From: Pseudohalioglobus lutimaris
Lineage (GTDB): Bacteria > Pseudomonadota > Gammaproteobacteria > Pseudomonadales > Halieaceae
Assembly: GCF_002866825.1 (NCBI RefSeq)
Contig: NZ_PKUS01000005.1
Span: forward strand, 1-64,000
Length of the DNA: 64,000 nucleotides
Reading direction: 5' to 3'
Under the pieces are notes generated by a model. The model saw only the letters and a program-made list of their open reading frames with translations, ran no database searches and was not told the DNA's origin. Position numbers and translations under genes: made by a program. Within the stretch, counting starts at the first letter, position 1. Each line of letters opens with the position of its first letter. Positions 25,265-34,653 of the stretch are shown here, piece by piece.

Positions 25265-26479
25265 TCATCCCGGCTGCCCGTCCACTCGCGGTTGGGTCAG
25301 TATCGGCAGGTATAGAACAACGAAGCAGCCGTACCCCACCGACCAGAGCGCCGCTGTAGCGATGATCTGGTGGGCGTAGTTATCAATCCAAACGGCGCCA
25401 AAAACCCGCATCAGAAAAGCGCCGAATAAAAATGCAAATGCTCCGGCCATGACTTTGCCCACTCTGATGGCGCGTCCTGTGTGTCCCAGGGAAACCCGTG
25501 AGATCATGGCCAGAATCATCATGCCCATCGCGCCAACCGTGAGAGTGTGAATAGCCTGCGAGCGCGTTACGGTGCTGCTGATGTCACTCAGACCATATAG
25601 CAGTAAGCCCAGAGGAATACACCAGTAGCTCAGATGGAGCGACCAAACCAGAGGTGTTCGGAATGTAACCCAGATGCGCCAGCGAAAGGCGCGCACACTG
25701 TGGATAAAAGCTGCCAGAATAAAGCACAGCGATGTCGCAATGGCAGGGATGCCTGGAAATTGAAAGCTGGTAATCACGGCAAGCAGCAGGGTTGCTAATG
25801 CCATTTTTTCCAGCCAGCCGACGGCCGTTACTTTTTCCGTTCCTGTGCCGTTGGCAGTAAACATAGGCAGCACGCGGCCCGCCATAACGGTCATCAACAG
25901 CGTCACGAACATCACCATGGCGTTGCTGGCCTGGGTTTGTAACGCCATATTTCCCGTATGGGCAGACCAGTGCATGACGCCATTGGATGCAGTCATTGCA
26001 AGTAGAAGTGGGACGAAAATAATGTTGCGCCACTGCTTGACGCGAACGACAGGCCGCGCAAGGACCAGGGCTGCCATCGGAAGAAAAGCAAGATCTGTCA
26101 GGGCCGTAAGCCAGGCGGGCAGGGCCGAGGGAAAGAAAAGAACCAGGCGTCCCGATAGCCAAAGGATGACCAGGCAGGCAAGCCACGTACCCTGAATACC
26201 CGGTTGCCCCGTCCAGGTGCGAACGGCAGTGAGCAAGAAGCCCACGATGATGGCGCTCACGAATCCGAACAACATCTCATGGGCGTGCCACCATAGGGGC
26301 CCGCCGTACACGGTCAGGTCCAGGCTACCTGTAAATACACCGGCCCACAGCGCCAGATTAATGATGCTAAACAAGGCGCCGAGCAGAAAGAAGGGCCTGA
26401 AGGCCAACCGAAATAGCGCAGGTGGCTCTTCTCTTCGGCGCCGTTCAACGATCTCACCCGTGGTCAACAGTCTGCTCAT
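25265..26479 (-). CDS. nnrS: NnrS family membrane protein
   Basis: A 404-residue canonical NnrS with about 12 membrane helices. Signature regions are FRLAFRPFFLLGALFSIINLALW near residues 22-44, GGPLWWHAHEMLFGFVSAIIVGFLLTAV near 59-86, and HTLTVGAMGMMILAMISRVSLGHTGR near 308-333. NnrS is known to protect against nitric oxide and to help when NO forms dinitrosyl-iron complexes; it contains haem and copper. It is the first gene of a five-gene minus-strand operon. A TATAAT promoter with a palindrome lies 50-75 bases upstream. Confidence 0.9.
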   Translation of the reverse strand: MSRLLTTGEIVERRRREEPPALFRLAFRPFFLLGALFSIINLALWAGVFTGSLDLTVYGGPLWWHAHEMLFGFVSAIIVGFLLTAVRTWTGQPGIQGTWLACLVILWLSGRLVLFFPSALPAWLTALTDLAFLPMAALVLARPVVRVKQWRNIIFVPLLLAMTASNGVMHWSAHTGNMALQTQASNAMVMFVTLLMTVMAGRVLPMFTANGTGTEKVTAVGWLEKMALATLLLAVITSFQFPGIPAIATSLCFILAAFIHSVRAFRWRIWVTFRTPLVWSLHLSYWCIPLGLLLYGLSDISSTVTRSQAIHTLTVGAMGMMILAMISRVSLGHTGRAIRVGKVMAGAFAFLFGAFLMRVFGAVWIDNYAHQIIATAALWSVGYGCFVVLYLPILTQPRVDGQPG

Positions 26480-26525
26480 TTCTTATCTTCCCAGTGGCAA
26501 CAGCCATGCTTAAAGGATAAGAGGT

Positions 26526-26554
26526 ATTATAGATGCATCTTTAAAAGATGCAAA
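26526..26554 (-). promoter_or_regulatory. Promoter of the nnrS operon
   Basis: On the minus strand TATAAT occupies 26531-26526, with TTTGCA (4 of 6 to TTGACA) at 26554-26549 and a 17-base spacer between them. The expected transcription start is about 40 bases before the nnrS ATG. A palindrome overlaps the whole spacer. Confidence 0.65.
26534..26552. promoter_or_regulatory. 9-1-9 palindrome over the nnrS promoter, probable NO-responsive repressor site
   Basis: TGCATCTTT, a central A, and AAAGATGCA form a perfect inverted repeat between the -35 and -10 elements. The half-site shares TGCAT and a TTT/AAA centre with the NsrR (Rrf2-family) consensus ATGCATTT-N-AAATGCAT but is two bases longer, so NsrR is likely but not certain. 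Placement inside the spacer implies repression released by a signal, probably nitric oxide given the gene controlled. Confidence 0.6.
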
Positions 26555-26726
26555 CAAAACGCATGTTATGACGGGCTGGCAGACCCCAATAGGAGCGGAG
26601 GCCGCATGCGCCTGCCGGCTTTCACAGATTACGCTAATCGCGGATTCATCTTTGGCTCTAGCGAATTACCAGTGAACCGGCATCCATCCGTACCCGGTTG
26701 ATAATGCCCTCCCACCGCCAGCACGG

Positions 26727-28328
26727 TTACTCTCTGGTAAAGCCCTTGTAACCGTCGGCAATGGCGGCCTCACACAGCTCCGAGAAGCGAGGGAAACCGC
26801 CAACGTAGATCATCATTCCTCCCTTCTTGCCTTCGATGTTTTTAGCGTTGTACCAGGAGTCAGCAAGCTTATGCAGGGTCTGTTCTGAAACCATGTTTAC
26901 CTCCTGCGCCCAACTCTGTTCAGCTTCCTCGGTGACATCGATGCGTGATAAACCTTCTTGCTCCATGTTGTCGATAATGTCGGCGGTCCAGTTCACCTGC
27001 CATTCACCGGAAGTGATCATTTGCGCCTGCGCTGCGGGAGTGGAAGGGCCGTGTATCATAAATAGATTGGGAAAGCCGGACACCATCGCGCCAAGGTAGG
27101 TGGTGGGACCGTCGGCCCACTTCTCGACCAGCTTGCGGTTGTTGCAGCCCTCGATATCTATCCGCTCCATGGCGCCGGTAACTGCGTCAAAACCGGTGGC
27201 CGTAATGATAATGTCCAGGTCGTACTGGGCGGCCTCCGTGCGCAACCCTGTTTCGGTAAATTCGATGATTGGCGCTTTTTTTACATCAACTAAAGTGACA
27301 TTCCCGCGGTTATACATTTCGAAGTAACCGTTTCCTATGCACAGTCGCTTGCCGCCTATGGGGTAGCTCGTTGGGCACAGTAACTCTGCGACCTCTGGGT
27401 CTTTTACTATTGAGCGGATTTTGTTGCGCGCGAACTCGCAGACCATTTCGTTGACTTCGGGGTCGGTCATTACATCGCTAAATGCCAGAATCAGCTGAAA
27501 CGCGCTTTGCGATTTCCAGGCCTGCTCCAGAATGTCTTCACGCTGTTCGGCGGTGCACTCGTGCGCAGAAAATTCCGGCTGCTTGATGAGCGACGCACCA
27601 TAGGTGTCCAGCATCTGCCTGCGGCGTTCCTGATAGTTGTCTTTCCAGTCTCGTTCATACTCCTCATCGAGAGGTCTGTTACCCGAGGGCATGCAGAAGG
27701 CAGGGGTGCGCTGAAATACGTACAGTTCCTCTGCCTGTTCCGCAATGATTGGCATAGCCTGAATGCCGGTGGAGCCCGTGCCGATGAAACCGACCCGCTT
27801 CCCTGAAAAATCCACACCCTCAGCTGGCCACCTGGCAGTATGGTATATGTCGCCCTTGAACGCTTCCCGGCCCGGCCAGGGCGGCATGTTTGGTGCTGTG
27901 AGACTGCCAGTTGCTGCAATCACGTAGCGGCATACCAGATGATTACCTTGTGCCGTGTAGACGTGCCACAGATTCTCATCCTGGTTGAAACGCATGCTTT
28001 TTACGGGATTTGAAAAGCGGATGCGCTCGCGCAGATTGAAGCGATCAGCCACGTGGTTGGCGTAGCGCTCAAGGTCCGGCTGGGCGGAGAAGTACTCTGG
28101 CCAGCTCCATTCCTGCTGCAGCTCCTCGTCGAAGCTATACGAATACTCGACGCTCTCTATATCCACTCGTGCGCCAGGGTAGCGGTTCCAGTACCAGGTG
28201 CCACCAACGCCTTCACCGGCTTCCAGGCAAACGACGTTGTGGTTGCGTAGACGGTGCAGGGCATACATTCCTGAGAAACCGGCACCAATAATAACGATAT
28301 CAACGTTCTCGACATTTTCACTGCTCAT
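26727..28328 (-). CDS. Baeyer-Villiger-type flavin monooxygenase
   Basis: A 533-residue FAD/NADPH enzyme that should insert oxygen next to a ketone, giving an ester or lactone. FAD motif IIGAGFSG at 13-20; the CHMO-type block GGTWYWNRYPGARVD at 42-56; the type I Baeyer-Villiger fingerprint F-x-G-x3-H-x3-W as FKGDIYHTARW at 157-167; the NADPH motif GFIGTGSTGIQ at 180-190. The length matches cyclohexanone, phenylacetone and steroid monooxygenases; the substrate cannot be read from sequence. It opens a catabolic region with a TonB receptor, dehydrogenases and a sulfotransferase. The ribosome site is weak (GGGG about 10 bases upstream). Confidence 0.9.
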   Translation of the reverse strand: MSSENVENVDIVIIGAGFSGMYALHRLRNHNVVCLEAGEGVGGTWYWNRYPGARVDIESVEYSYSFDEELQQEWSWPEYFSAQPDLERYANHVADRFNLRERIRFSNPVKSMRFNQDENLWHVYTAQGNHLVCRYVIAATGSLTAPNMPPWPGREAFKGDIYHTARWPAEGVDFSGKRVGFIGTGSTGIQAMPIIAEQAEELYVFQRTPAFCMPSGNRPLDEEYERDWKDNYQERRRQMLDTYGASLIKQPEFSAHECTAEQREDILEQAWKSQSAFQLILAFSDVMTDPEVNEMVCEFARNKIRSIVKDPEVAELLCPTSYPIGGKRLCIGNGYFEMYNRGNVTLVDVKKAPIIEFTETGLRTEAAQYDLDIIITATGFDAVTGAMERIDIEGCNNRKLVEKWADGPTTYLGAMVSGFPNLFMIHGPSTPAAQAQMITSGEWQVNWTADIIDNMEQEGLSRIDVTEEAEQSWAQEVNMVSEQTLHKLADSWYNAKNIEGKKGGMMIYVGGFPRFSELCEAAIADGYKGFTRE

Positions 28329-28440
28329 GAGAATACCCCGTAGCTGGAAGTGCTTTTTATCTGTTCAAAGAACAGCGACCTGTTGAAATTTTCTGCCCCG
28401 TATTCACGAGCATGTCCTGATAGTAACGCTGCCAACTGAG

Positions 28441-28602
28441 TCACTCCGGGGTCACGTAGATCTGATACTCCGGGTTGGTAGGCTCGATAACGCTGTCTAC
28501 GCGGGCCTGGTAACTGGCTTTGACGTCATCATGCGCAAATATCCAGAACTGTTCTTTACGAATACCCTCAAAGATCATTCTGGCGCGCTTACGTCCATCG
28601 CT
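28441..28602 (-). pseudogene. C-terminal SDR fragment
   Basis: The last ~50 codons of a minus-strand frame (opening at 28782) read ARMIFEGIRKEQFWIFAHDDV, then VIEPTNPEYQIY. F-x-x-I-R-x-x-x-F-x-I-x-T-H-P is the usual tail of classical SDRs such as those around BVMO and acyl-CoA genes. The preceding part of the frame shows no Rossmann fold or YxxxK, so the N-terminal 200 residues are gone. It lies 113 bases before the BVMO start, same strand, and is probably a lost operon partner. Confidence 0.5.
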
Positions 28603-29061
28603 ATGCCCTTGAGCGTGTTGAGCCACATACATTAGCGCTCCCGCCACGAAATATACATCCTGTATATGTACTATAGGGTACTCCACGCTCCCCGCCTTGA
28701 AAGGCAGAAATTCTGCAGCGCGCCGTGAACGAAGATGATATGGAGCGAGTGGCCGAGCGTTTGCCGCCGCCAGGCCGGGCAAAACTACGGCCCATGTTTC
28801 TGATTTGATGCTAGTGCATTCGTATGAGGATTCCTGCCTTGGGCCGGACGTATAGTCAATTTGAGTGCTGAATCCTGCCCACGGGAGTTAGCTACCACAC
28901 GCTTTCTCATATATTGCCCAAAGGACGCTAAATACAGGAGTGACCCGGTCATATATCGATAAGGCATCAGCAAGTCACAGCGGATGATCCAGCTCCATGG
29001 ACCGTGACGCTAAACAGTCTAACAATAATTGAAATCTGAAGACCCCCTTACAGAGGTTCAT
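28603..29061. other. Gap before the TonB receptor
   Basis: About 460 bases. The minus-strand frame of the SDR fragment continues to 28782 without recognisable protein sequence. I see no conserved operator or RNA structure; the TonB receptor promoter must lie here but no clear -35/-10 pair stands out. Confidence 0.4.
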
Positions 29062-31581
29062 ATGCAAATATTGAAATACCGAGGGTACCCCGTATCCGTT
29101 CTTTCTCTGGCCGTGGCGGCAGCAATTGGCTCCTCACCCGTGTTTTCGCAAGTAACTGGCCTCGAGGAGGTCGTGGTAACTGCGCAGAAGCGCGAGGAAT
29201 CACTTCAGGAAACCCCTATCTCCATCACGGCACTGGGCGAGAGCGCTATTGAAAATCGAGGTGTCGCTAACACTGAAGATCTAATGGGACAAATACCGGG
29301 GCTTTCGGGGTTCAGCTCTCCGGGGTCGCGCTCCGCTGTCGCACTGAACATGCGTGGAATTATAGGTGGCTCGCCAGCCAACCTGTCGATCGACCCAGCC
29401 ATCGCGCTCTATATGAACGGTGTCTACATTGGTAAGCAGGTAGGTTCTGCGATGGATGTCGCTGAAATCGAACGTATCGAAGTGCTTCGCGGCCCGCAGG
29501 GTACCCTCTATGGCCGTAATTCGACCGGTGGCGCGGTCAATGTGATTACCAGGAAGCCAACGGGTGAGTTTGGCTTGCGCGCCACTGCTAGTATTGGCAA
29601 TTACGATTCTCGTCAATTCAAGGTCAACCTCGATACGCCAGCGATCGGACAGGTCGGTGAAGGGCTCGGTGAGTTGGCTTTGAATTTCGGTTATCAGACG
29701 CGCTTACAAGATGCGTTGTATGACAACGACAGCCCAGGTGGGGACGATTTCGATGATATCGATCGCCAGGCCTGGCAAATCGCCGCGCGCTGGACTTTTA
29801 GCGATTCATTTCATGTGGATTACTCCTATGATGAAAGCGAGCTCGATGAAGCTCTGCCGCTGCAGCAAACCGTGGGTTTTACCAAGGTCGATGCCGCCGG
29901 AACGATTGGCCGCATAGATGCAATGCAGGGACTGGTGGCGGCGGCACAGAATTGGGCAACGATACCGGGGTCCGATCCGCGTCTCACCGAGCGCTGGATT
30001 CCCTCTTTGCAGGAAACGATTTCTGCCTACCAGAAAGCCGAAGCCCAGGGGCAGGGTCGCGCGAGTTCAGGGAGGGCGGATTTCTCACCGAGCACCTACA
30101 ATGAAGTGAGCGGACATTCACTTACGCTTGAGTGGGACGCTGGTAACCTTGGCGCGCTGGGTGACGTATCTTTTCGATCTATCAGTGCACGGCGTGAACT
30201 GGAAACTTTTGTAACGGGTGACCTGGAGGACATCGATTCGCGGATCGACGAAGACGGTATTGGCGCCTATTCTGACCTCGTCCACCTGACGTTGGGCCAG
30301 TTCTACGCCGGTTCTTCAGGGTTCGCTTTCCCGCTGCTGGACGGGCTCTGGAGCGCTATCGACAGCGGAGGCGCGTTTCACACGCTGCAGAACACGCTCA
30401 CGAATTACGATCAATGGTCTCAAGAGCTACAAATGGTTGGCTCGACCGATCGACTTAACTATGTGCTTGGCGTGTACTACTTTGAGGATGAGGGGGAGTA
30501 CCGACGTAACGCCACCTTTGCAGCTCCACTTAATGGTATTGGTGCGGACCAGTACTATGATAACGCTACCGATGCGTTGGCTTTTTTTGCGCAAGCCACA
30601 TGGACGCCAGGCTGGTTGGATGAGCGATTGTCACTTACAGGTGGTCTGCGCTACACCGAAGAAGAAAAGTCTATTGATTACAACTATGGCGAAGTGGTAA
30701 CTCCGTTCGGTGTAACGCCTGCAATGTCTGTCAGTCGCGAAGAAGAGTTCGACAATATCAGCGGCAATTTCACGGTTTCGTATCAGGCAAGTGACGATAT
30801 CAACACGTATTTGACCTACTCAACCGGCTATCGCAGTGGTGGATTCAATGGGGAGATCTTTGATAATTCCTATGATGAAGAGACCATTGAGCAATATGAA
30901 ATTGGTCTTAAAAGTGATTGGTGGGATAATCGTCTTCGCGTCAACGCGTCGCTGTATAGCTACACTTACGACGATCTTCAGGTCACGCAGTCAAAGGTTG
31001 TGAACGGTGCTGCGACAACGCAAATTGCCAATGCCGGTGCGGCAGAACGCTGGGGTGGGGAGATTGAGGTAACGGCGGCTCCTGTTGAGGACCTGATCGT
31101 CAGCTTTTCCTATGCCTATATACACGGTGACTTCGAAGAATATGGACAGATTTGCGGTACCAACGTACCGATTACGTGTCTGGACACTACCGACGATGCT
31201 AGACGCCAGTCGCCTGATACACAGGTAAACCTGGCGCTTGATTACATCTTTGGCCGCACAGGGTTTGGTGATATTCGTGGCTATGTTCAGGTGAACTACC
31301 AGAGCGAATCGGTAGAAAATGCCCTGTGGTCTGGTGTCGTCGGTGGTGATCCAGTTATCTATGACCAGATTGGTATGGATGCTCGCACACTCGTAGATGC
31401 GCGTTTGAGTTTGGAGAATATTCGCTTTGGGGATAGCACTTTGCGCGTCACCCTATGGGGCAAGAATTTGCTCGACGATGATTATCCCACTTACTCGATC
31501 AACTTCGGTGGCTTGGGCCTGGTAACTGAGCAGTACGGTCCGCCTCGAACCTATGGCCTGGAGTTTAGCTACGAATACTGA
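29062..31581 (+). CDS. TonB-dependent outer-membrane receptor
   Basis: An 839-residue outer-membrane receptor. Signal peptide at 1-30 (ending VFSQ), TonB box region EEVVVTAQKREE at about 35-46, plug domain to about residue 170 (IERIEVLRGPQGTLYGRNSTGGAVNVITRKP), then a 22-strand barrel ending in the aromatic LEFSYEY. The type (iron-siderophore-like name aside) is that used by OM60 and sphingomonad bacteria for sterols, terpenes and other bulky organics. The in-frame TTG at 29029 is less likely than ATG 29062, which follows AGAGG by 6 bases. It is divergent from the BVMO and is followed by a PQQ dehydrogenase, suggesting substrate uptake for the same pathway. Confidence 0.92.
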   Translation: MQILKYRGYPVSVLSLAVAAAIGSSPVFSQVTGLEEVVVTAQKREESLQETPISITALGESAIENRGVANTEDLMGQIPGLSGFSSPGSRSAVALNMRGIIGGSPANLSIDPAIALYMNGVYIGKQVGSAMDVAEIERIEVLRGPQGTLYGRNSTGGAVNVITRKPTGEFGLRATASIGNYDSRQFKVNLDTPAIGQVGEGLGELALNFGYQTRLQDALYDNDSPGGDDFDDIDRQAWQIAARWTFSDSFHVDYSYDESELDEALPLQQTVGFTKVDAAGTIGRIDAMQGLVAAAQNWATIPGSDPRLTERWIPSLQETISAYQKAEAQGQGRASSGRADFSPSTYNEVSGHSLTLEWDAGNLGALGDVSFRSISARRELETFVTGDLEDIDSRIDEDGIGAYSDLVHLTLGQFYAGSSGFAFPLLDGLWSAIDSGGAFHTLQNTLTNYDQWSQELQMVGSTDRLNYVLGVYYFEDEGEYRRNATFAAPLNGIGADQYYDNATDALAFFAQATWTPGWLDERLSLTGGLRYTEEEKSIDYNYGEVVTPFGVTPAMSVSREEEFDNISGNFTVSYQASDDINTYLTYSTGYRSGGFNGEIFDNSYDEETIEQYEIGLKSDWWDNRLRVNASLYSYTYDDLQVTQSKVVNGAATTQIANAGAAERWGGEIEVTAAPVEDLIVSFSYAYIHGDFEEYGQICGTNVPITCLDTTDDARRQSPDTQVNLALDYIFGRTGFGDIRGYVQVNYQSESVENALWSGVVGGDPVIYDQIGMDARTLVDARLSLENIRFGDSTLRVTLWGKNLLDDDYPTYSINFGGLGLVTEQYGPPRTYGLEFSYEY

Positions 31582-31670
31582 AACGAAGCTGCAGCATACA
31601 GCGCAGATTCCCATAGCTGAAAGTAGCTGTGCGGTATCATAAACACTGTGGTAACAGGGGTTCTAGCGCA

Positions 31671-33665
31671 ATGAAACTGACGTACTCCACAGTAAATCGC
31701 CTGCTGGCAGGGGCAGCTCTGGCTGTGGCCGTGGGTGGCTGTGAAAAAGGGGTCGATCCGTCTATTGCGCTGGCCAATGCAGGATCGCCTGCGGCGACCA
31801 CCTGGATGCACTTTGGCGGTGATGCGGGCGGGAGCCGGTTTACAGCGTTGGAGACCATCACCCCCGGGAACGTCAAGCAGCTGCGCAAGGCCTGGGAATA
31901 CCACACCGGCGACCTCGATCCAGCAAGTTTTGATGCCTTCAGCACCCGGGGCTTTCAGGCTACCCCGATATTGGCGCAGGATACGCTCTATTTCTGTTCT
32001 CCGCTCAATCAAGTGATAGCACTGGATCCGGCGACCGGGGAAGAAAAATGGGCCTTTGCTGCCAAACCTGATCTGGAAGGAGTATTCAGTATCAAATGCC
32101 GGGGCGTCAGTTATCACGCGGACACGGCAGCAAAACCCGGTGATAGCTGCCCAACCCGAATTCTTGCCGGTACCGTAGATGGTAGGTTGCTCGCGTTGGA
32201 CGCGAGGACTGGCCTACCCTGCCCAGAGTTCGGTGATGATGGAGAAGTCGATCTAACCGCCGATTTCGAAAACGTTGATGGGGGTGATTATATTGTCACC
32301 TCGCCACCTCAGGTGATTGGCAACAAAGTTATTACCGGGGCGTTAGTCACTGACCTGCAGCACGACGAGGTTCCCAGCGGTGTGGTACGCGCCTACGATG
32401 CGCGATCCGGTGAACTGATCTGGGCCTGGGATCCGCTGCAGGAGAACCTGCGCATGCCTGTGGGATTCAGGCCCGGATCGCCCAACGCCTGGGCACCATT
32501 TTCCGCGGACCCAGAGCGTAAACTGGTGTTTGTCCCCACTGGAAACCCGGCCGGGGATTACTACGGAGGAGGGCGCAAGGGTTCGGACTACTATGGTAGC
32601 TCTGTGATCGCGTTGCACACCGACACCGGTGAGTTGGCATGGCGCTTCCAGACGGTGCACAACGACATTTGGGATTATGATGTACCCGCACAACCTTTGC
32701 TGTTTGATTTTCCCGGCGACGATGGCCCGGTGCCCGCCCTTGTTCAGGCCAACAAAACCGGGTTTCTTTTTGTACTCAATCGGGAAACTGGCGAGCCAAT
32801 ATTGCCCGTAGAGGAGCGTCCTGTTCCGGGCGGTGGTCCAGCGCCAGAAGCGCTTTCGCCTACTCAGCCGTTCCCCATACTGCCCCAACCATTACATCCG
32901 CTGGGTCTTTCGGAAGAGGATATGTTCGGCTTTGTGTGGTTCGATAAACAAGCCTGTAAGCGGAAGCTCCGAGAGCTAAACAACGAGGGGCTATTTACCC
33001 CGATCAGCACGCAGCCTACATTGGTGTATCCGGGCTATATGGGCGGAAGTAATTGGGGCGGAGTGAGCTGGGACCCGCAGCGTAATCTCCTTATCGCGAA
33101 TACATCCCGACTGCCAACGATCGTTACATTAATACCGCGTGAGTCACTGGACGAGGAGGCCCGCAGAAAGCTGGTTGAGCCGCAACTGGGTACCCCCTTC
33201 GCGGTGGAACGCAGCCCAATGCTGTCGCCGCTGGGTGCGCCTTGCAATCGCCCGCCCTGGGGGGTGCTCACCGCAATTGAGTTTCCCTCGGGGAAGAAGC
33301 GCTGGGAGGTGCCTTTGGGTAACCTGCGGGATCTGGCGCCGTTCCCGCTGTGGATGAACCTGGGCGTGCCCAACAGTGGTGGTTCCCTGGTTACCGCGAG
33401 TGGGTTAACGTTCATCGCTGCGACGACAGACTCATATATTCGCGCCTTTGAAACGGCAACGGGCCTGGAGCTTTGGCGAGACCGCTTGCCAGCCGGCGGG
33501 CACGCCACGCCAATGACTTATGAACTGGAAAATGGCAGTCAGTATGTGGTGATCGCGGCGGGTGGCAACAATTATATGGGCTCCAGAGAGGGAGACTCGT
33601 TGGTCGCATACTCACTGTCCCCTGCCCGAGCCCGCGCAGGTCAAACTTCCAGAGGTGGAGGCTAG
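31671..33665 (+). CDS. PQQ-dependent dehydrogenase, lipoprotein form
   Basis: A 664-residue quinoprotein of the glucose/quinate/shikimate dehydrogenase family. It lacks the N-terminal membrane domain of Gcd and starts instead with a lipoprotein signal, lipobox VGGC with Cys24; Glu at +2 predicts the outer membrane. The beta-propeller contains the expected W motifs (AFDARTG-, LDTDTGE-type repeats), the active-site region FQTVHNDIWDYDVPAQP, and the family ending LPAGGHATPMTYE-, YVVIAAGGNNYMG. It should oxidise an alcohol or polyol in the periplasm. No cytochrome c domain or pqq biosynthesis gene is present. The start at 31671 follows AGGGG by about 11 bases. Closely related in sequence to the gene at 38570. 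Confidence 0.88.
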   Translation: MKLTYSTVNRLLAGAALAVAVGGCEKGVDPSIALANAGSPAATTWMHFGGDAGGSRFTALETITPGNVKQLRKAWEYHTGDLDPASFDAFSTRGFQATPILAQDTLYFCSPLNQVIALDPATGEEKWAFAAKPDLEGVFSIKCRGVSYHADTAAKPGDSCPTRILAGTVDGRLLALDARTGLPCPEFGDDGEVDLTADFENVDGGDYIVTSPPQVIGNKVITGALVTDLQHDEVPSGVVRAYDARSGELIWAWDPLQENLRMPVGFRPGSPNAWAPFSADPERKLVFVPTGNPAGDYYGGGRKGSDYYGSSVIALHTDTGELAWRFQTVHNDIWDYDVPAQPLLFDFPGDDGPVPALVQANKTGFLFVLNRETGEPILPVEERPVPGGGPAPEALSPTQPFPILPQPLHPLGLSEEDMFGFVWFDKQACKRKLRELNNEGLFTPISTQPTLVYPGYMGGSNWGGVSWDPQRNLLIANTSRLPTIVTLIPRESLDEEARRKLVEPQLGTPFAVERSPMLSPLGAPCNRPPWGVLTAIEFPSGKKRWEVPLGNLRDLAPFPLWMNLGVPNSGGSLVTASGLTFIAATTDSYIRAFETATGLELWRDRLPAGGHATPMTYELENGSQYVVIAAGGNNYMGSREGDSLVAYSLSPARARAGQTSRGGG

Positions 33666-33803
33666 CCTGCCTGCTAATATCAATACTATGAGTGCCTCTG
33701 AAAGAGCGTTACCAACAGCACCACGCCGCAGGAGGGTTATTCAGTGCTCCGGCGTCTGAACCTGAGTAAAGTCCGCTAGCAGGAATATTGGAGGAATATT
33801 GGT

Positions 33804-34637
33804 ATGGATCTGAGATTGCAAGGCAAAACCGCATTGATCACCGGCGGTAGCGGTGGCATAGGCCGAGGCCTGGTGCTGGAGTTCGCTCGAGAGGGCGTTA
33901 ATGTGGTCAGCGCTTCACGCGATAAGGCGACAGGCGATGCGCTGGCAATGGAAGCGGTAGAGCAGGGACTGGCCGGGCGTATCGTGGCGGTGTCTACCGA
34001 TGTAACAGACCGGGCCAGCGTCGATGCGGCGGTGGCTGTGGCCCACTCCGAGTTTGGCCCGATTGATGTCCTGGTGAACAACGCCGGGGGCGTCGCCCAT
34101 CCATCGGCTTTTGAGGAACTTGATGAGGAAGCGCGACGCTGGGAAATTGCATTGAATGTGGACGGGGTGGTGAACTGTTGCCAGGCAGTGGCAGAAGACA
34201 TGTTGTCGCGCAAGTCCGGCAGTGTGATCAATATTTCCTCTAATTCATCGCTGCTCGGCGAAGCCGCGGCCGATATTGTTCACTATGGTGGTGTGAAAGG
34301 CTTCGTGAACAGCTTCAGTAAAGGTCTTGCATGGGAGTGGGCTCGTAAGGGCGTACGGGTGAACAACATCTGTCCCGGGTGGATCGTGCCCCGCAATGCA
34401 GATGAAGTCGGTAGCGGGAGTTTCTGGAACCGCTTCGGATTCGACACCATGGGTAAGCCCCAGGACATGGAACAGGCCCTTGAAGATGGTACTTTGTACA
34501 ATATGAGCGGCTTACCGATTCCGCGTCTCGGGCGCCCGGAGGATATCGCCTGGCTGACGCTGTTCCTCGCTTCTGATCTTTCGGGATATGTGACGGGCCA
34601 GCTGATTTCCGTTAGCGGCGGCGCTTACATGCCTTAA
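33804..34637 (+). CDS. Short-chain dehydrogenase/reductase
   Basis: A 277-residue classical SDR. NAD(P) motif TGGSGGIG near 13-20, NNAGG near 92, catalytic Ser in NISSNSS and Tyr/Lys as YGGVK near residue 161. An Asp after beta-2 is not obvious, so the cofactor is not predicted. It should oxidise or reduce a secondary alcohol/ketone. GGAGGAATATT precedes the ATG. It is 16 bases upstream of the sulfotransferase and 138 bases after the PQQ dehydrogenase. Confidence 0.9.
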   Translation: MDLRLQGKTALITGGSGGIGRGLVLEFAREGVNVVSASRDKATGDALAMEAVEQGLAGRIVAVSTDVTDRASVDAAVAVAHSEFGPIDVLVNNAGGVAHPSAFEELDEEARRWEIALNVDGVVNCCQAVAEDMLSRKSGSVINISSNSSLLGEAAADIVHYGGVKGFVNSFSKGLAWEWARKGVRVNNICPGWIVPRNADEVGSGSFWNRFGFDTMGKPQDMEQALEDGTLYNMSGLPIPRLGRPEDIAWLTLFLASDLSGYVTGQLISVSGGAYMP

Positions 34638-34653
34638 TGAGAGTAACTGTATT

